From NCBI GenBank assembly GCA_023416895.1, contig JAEZGQ010000135.1, forward strand, positions 1 through 13,620: 13,620 nucleotides of DNA. Reading direction: 5' to 3'. The notes below the pieces were generated by a model that ran no database searches, had not been told where the DNA came from, and saw only the letters and a list, made by a program, of their open reading frames with translations. Source of the DNA: Bacillota bacterium. GTDB taxonomy: Bacteria; Bacillota; Clostridia; Christensenellales; CAG-138. Each line of letters starts with the position of its first letter. Within the stretch, counting starts at the first letter, position 1. Positions 12,419 through 13,620 of this stretch are shown piece after piece. A program made the translations under genes and the position numbers.

Positions 12419-13620
12419 TTATACGAGCGTTTTGAGCCATCTTCCGGTTTTCATGCGTCTGAGCCCAAAGAACAGCCTTACAAGGCCTGCGGGCACGGCC
12501 ACAAGGTACACAAGCCACAACGGCGCGTGGAACACAAGCCCAAGAAGCGCCGTGAGCGGCACCGATACAAGCCACAGCGGCAAAAGGTCGATGTAGGCCG
12601 CGGCGTGCGTATCGCCACCCGCGCGAAGAATGCCCACGATCATCATGAAGTTGAGCCCATAGATCGGCTGCAAAAATGCCATGGATAGAATGGTTGTTGA
12701 TGCCATGTTTCGAGCCTCCGCCGTGGCGTTTGCATACAAAAACGGCATTTTCGTGCCAAGAAGCGCAACGAGCACCGTCATAAAAAGCCCAACCGTAAAC
12801 GAAAGCGCCAAAAAGCGTTTGCCGTAAAGGTGTGCGCGCTTATGATCGCCCTCTCCCATGGCGTTGCCGAGCATCACCGAGCCGCCCACGCCAAGCCCCA
12901 TCAGCGCGATCATGGTAAGCTGATCCACCGTGTTGACGATCATCATGGCGGCAAAGGGTTGCGTGCCCATCTGCCCGTAAACATAGCTCATCGCAACCGT
13001 GCCGAGCGCCCAAATGGCGTCGTCGGCAAATACGGGAAGCGTCACTTCCCAAAAGCGCTTAAAATCCGCCTTTGTCTGGTGTAAAAACTCTTTGAGCCGC
13101 GCTCTTGCCGGTGTTTCTTTATAATAACTAAAGAAAAGAAGCAGTGCCGCGTCGAACGCACCGCCGATTACGGTCGAGTACGCAGCACCCGCAATGCCAA
13201 GCTTTGGGAAGCCGAGCTTTCCGAATATGAGGAGGTAGTTGAGCACCATATCCACAGAGATGCCAATGGCGCCAGTAATGGTTGGAAGCTTGGGGTTGCC
13301 CGCGCTTTTGTGTGCGGTGCTGTACGGGTAGATGATCGCTTTAAAAAGGTAGCTCCATGCAGCGATTTTTAAATAGATCGCCCCGCTTTGCGCCACCTCG
13401 GCCTCCTTGGAGAAAAGCCCTGTGACCCCCATGGGAAACAGCACGCCCGCTGCAAAGAACACAACGCAAAACGCAAATGAAAGCATGACACATAGCCCGA
13501 GCGTGGAGCGGATGCCCGAAACGTTTTTTTTGCCCCAGTGCTGCGCCATAAAAACGCCGCCCCCGCCCGTGATGCCAAAAAGGCAAATGTCAAGCACGTA
13601 CACAAGCTGGTTTGCGGCAC
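12419..13620 (-). CDS. MATE family efflux transporter, N terminus outside the window
   Basis: The visible 399 residues are an in-frame MATE-type (multidrug and toxin extrusion) sodium- or proton-coupled exporter; the reading frame runs off the right edge. MATE proteins are usually about 450 residues, so roughly 50 N-terminal residues are missing. Seen from the edge: AANQLVYVLDICLFGITGGGG then GVFMAQHWGKKN, PYSTAHKSAGNPKLPT, the second-half VNTVDQLTMIALMGLGVGG, GNAMGEGDHKRAHLYGKRF and GILRAGGDT, which fit the two-lobed MATE fold with about ten of twelve helices here. The substrate cannot be read from sequence. It ends 126 bases before the start of the DUF2975 gene on the same strand, which has its own promoter, so this is probably a separate unit. 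Confidence 0.93.
   Translation of the reverse strand, partial: AANQLVYVLDICLFGITGGGGVFMAQHWGKKNVSGIRSTLGLCVMLSFAFCVVFFAAGVLFPMGVTGLFSKEAEVAQSGAIYLKIAAWSYLFKAIIYPYSTAHKSAGNPKLPTITGAIGISVDMVLNYLLIFGKLGFPKLGIAGAAYSTVIGGAFDAALLLFFSYYKETPARARLKEFLHQTKADFKRFWEVTLPVFADDAIWALGTVAMSYVYGQMGTQPFAAMMIVNTVDQLTMIALMGLGVGGSVMLGNAMGEGDHKRAHLYGKRFLALSFTVGLFMTVLVALLGTKMPFLYANATAEARNMASTTILSMAFLQPIYGLNFMMIVGILRAGGDTHAAAYIDLLPLWLVSVPLTALLGLVFHAPLWLVYLVAVPAGLVRLFFGLRRMKTGRWLKTLV

Noticed and set aside
12410..12430. ACGCTC/GAGCGT hairpin across the MATE stop codon as a terminator
   Set aside because: The 6-bp stem includes the stop codon and has no T-run on its minus-strand 3' side; too weak to call.

Overview
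The window looks like a GC-rich member of the Clostridia (Bacillota), probably an anaerobe. Supporting signs are strong GGAGG-type ribosome binding sites, a two-subunit iron-sulphur L-serine dehydratase, a DUF2975 + small Cro/C1 regulator pair like Bacillus yoaS-yozG, a TIGR03905-type TSCPD protein and a DUF5711-like protein. The species cannot be named from this window. No rRNA, tRNA, CRISPR array, insertion sequence or phage gene was seen. It reads as chromosomal core or near-core sequence, densely packed.

Layout. A long minus-strand run of ten genes goes from 8751 down to 116. In order of transcription it holds two tandem YegS/DagK-type lipid kinases, a DUF5711-like membrane-anchored protein, a CvpA-family membrane protein, a flippase-like membrane protein (LPG_synthase_TM family), an RlmI-like SAM methyltransferase, a double-domain RluA-family pseudouridine synthase, and the serine dehydratase subunits sdaAB and sdaAA. 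It ends at a strong hairpin (69-106). Gaps are mostly 0-20 bases; hairpins sit before the CvpA gene (5746-5779) and before the methyltransferase gene (3912-3936). They may split the run into sub-units: lipid/envelope, RNA modification, amino-acid catabolism.

Divergently, on the plus strand, come dapF (diaminopimelate epimerase) and a small TSCPD-domain protein. The divergent region 8752-8980 has a good promoter candidate for each direction and a 15-base palindrome between them. The plus-strand pair ends at a bidirectional terminator (10148-10175) shared with the convergent DUF4173/DUF4153-type membrane protein gene.

The right part is a minus-strand three-gene operon, DUF2975 membrane protein -> Cro/C1 regulator -> large polytopic membrane protein. 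Its promoter has a -35 box overlapped by a perfect inverted repeat, suggesting autoregulation. Last comes a MATE-family transporter gene cut by the right window edge.

Most interesting points: the fusion of two complete RluA catalytic domains in one protein; the lipid kinase pair next to a flippase-like protein, CvpA and DUF5711, which suggests an envelope-lipid module (inference); the atypical nucleotide-loop motif in one kinase copy; and the compact regulator/membrane-protein operon with its operator-like repeat.
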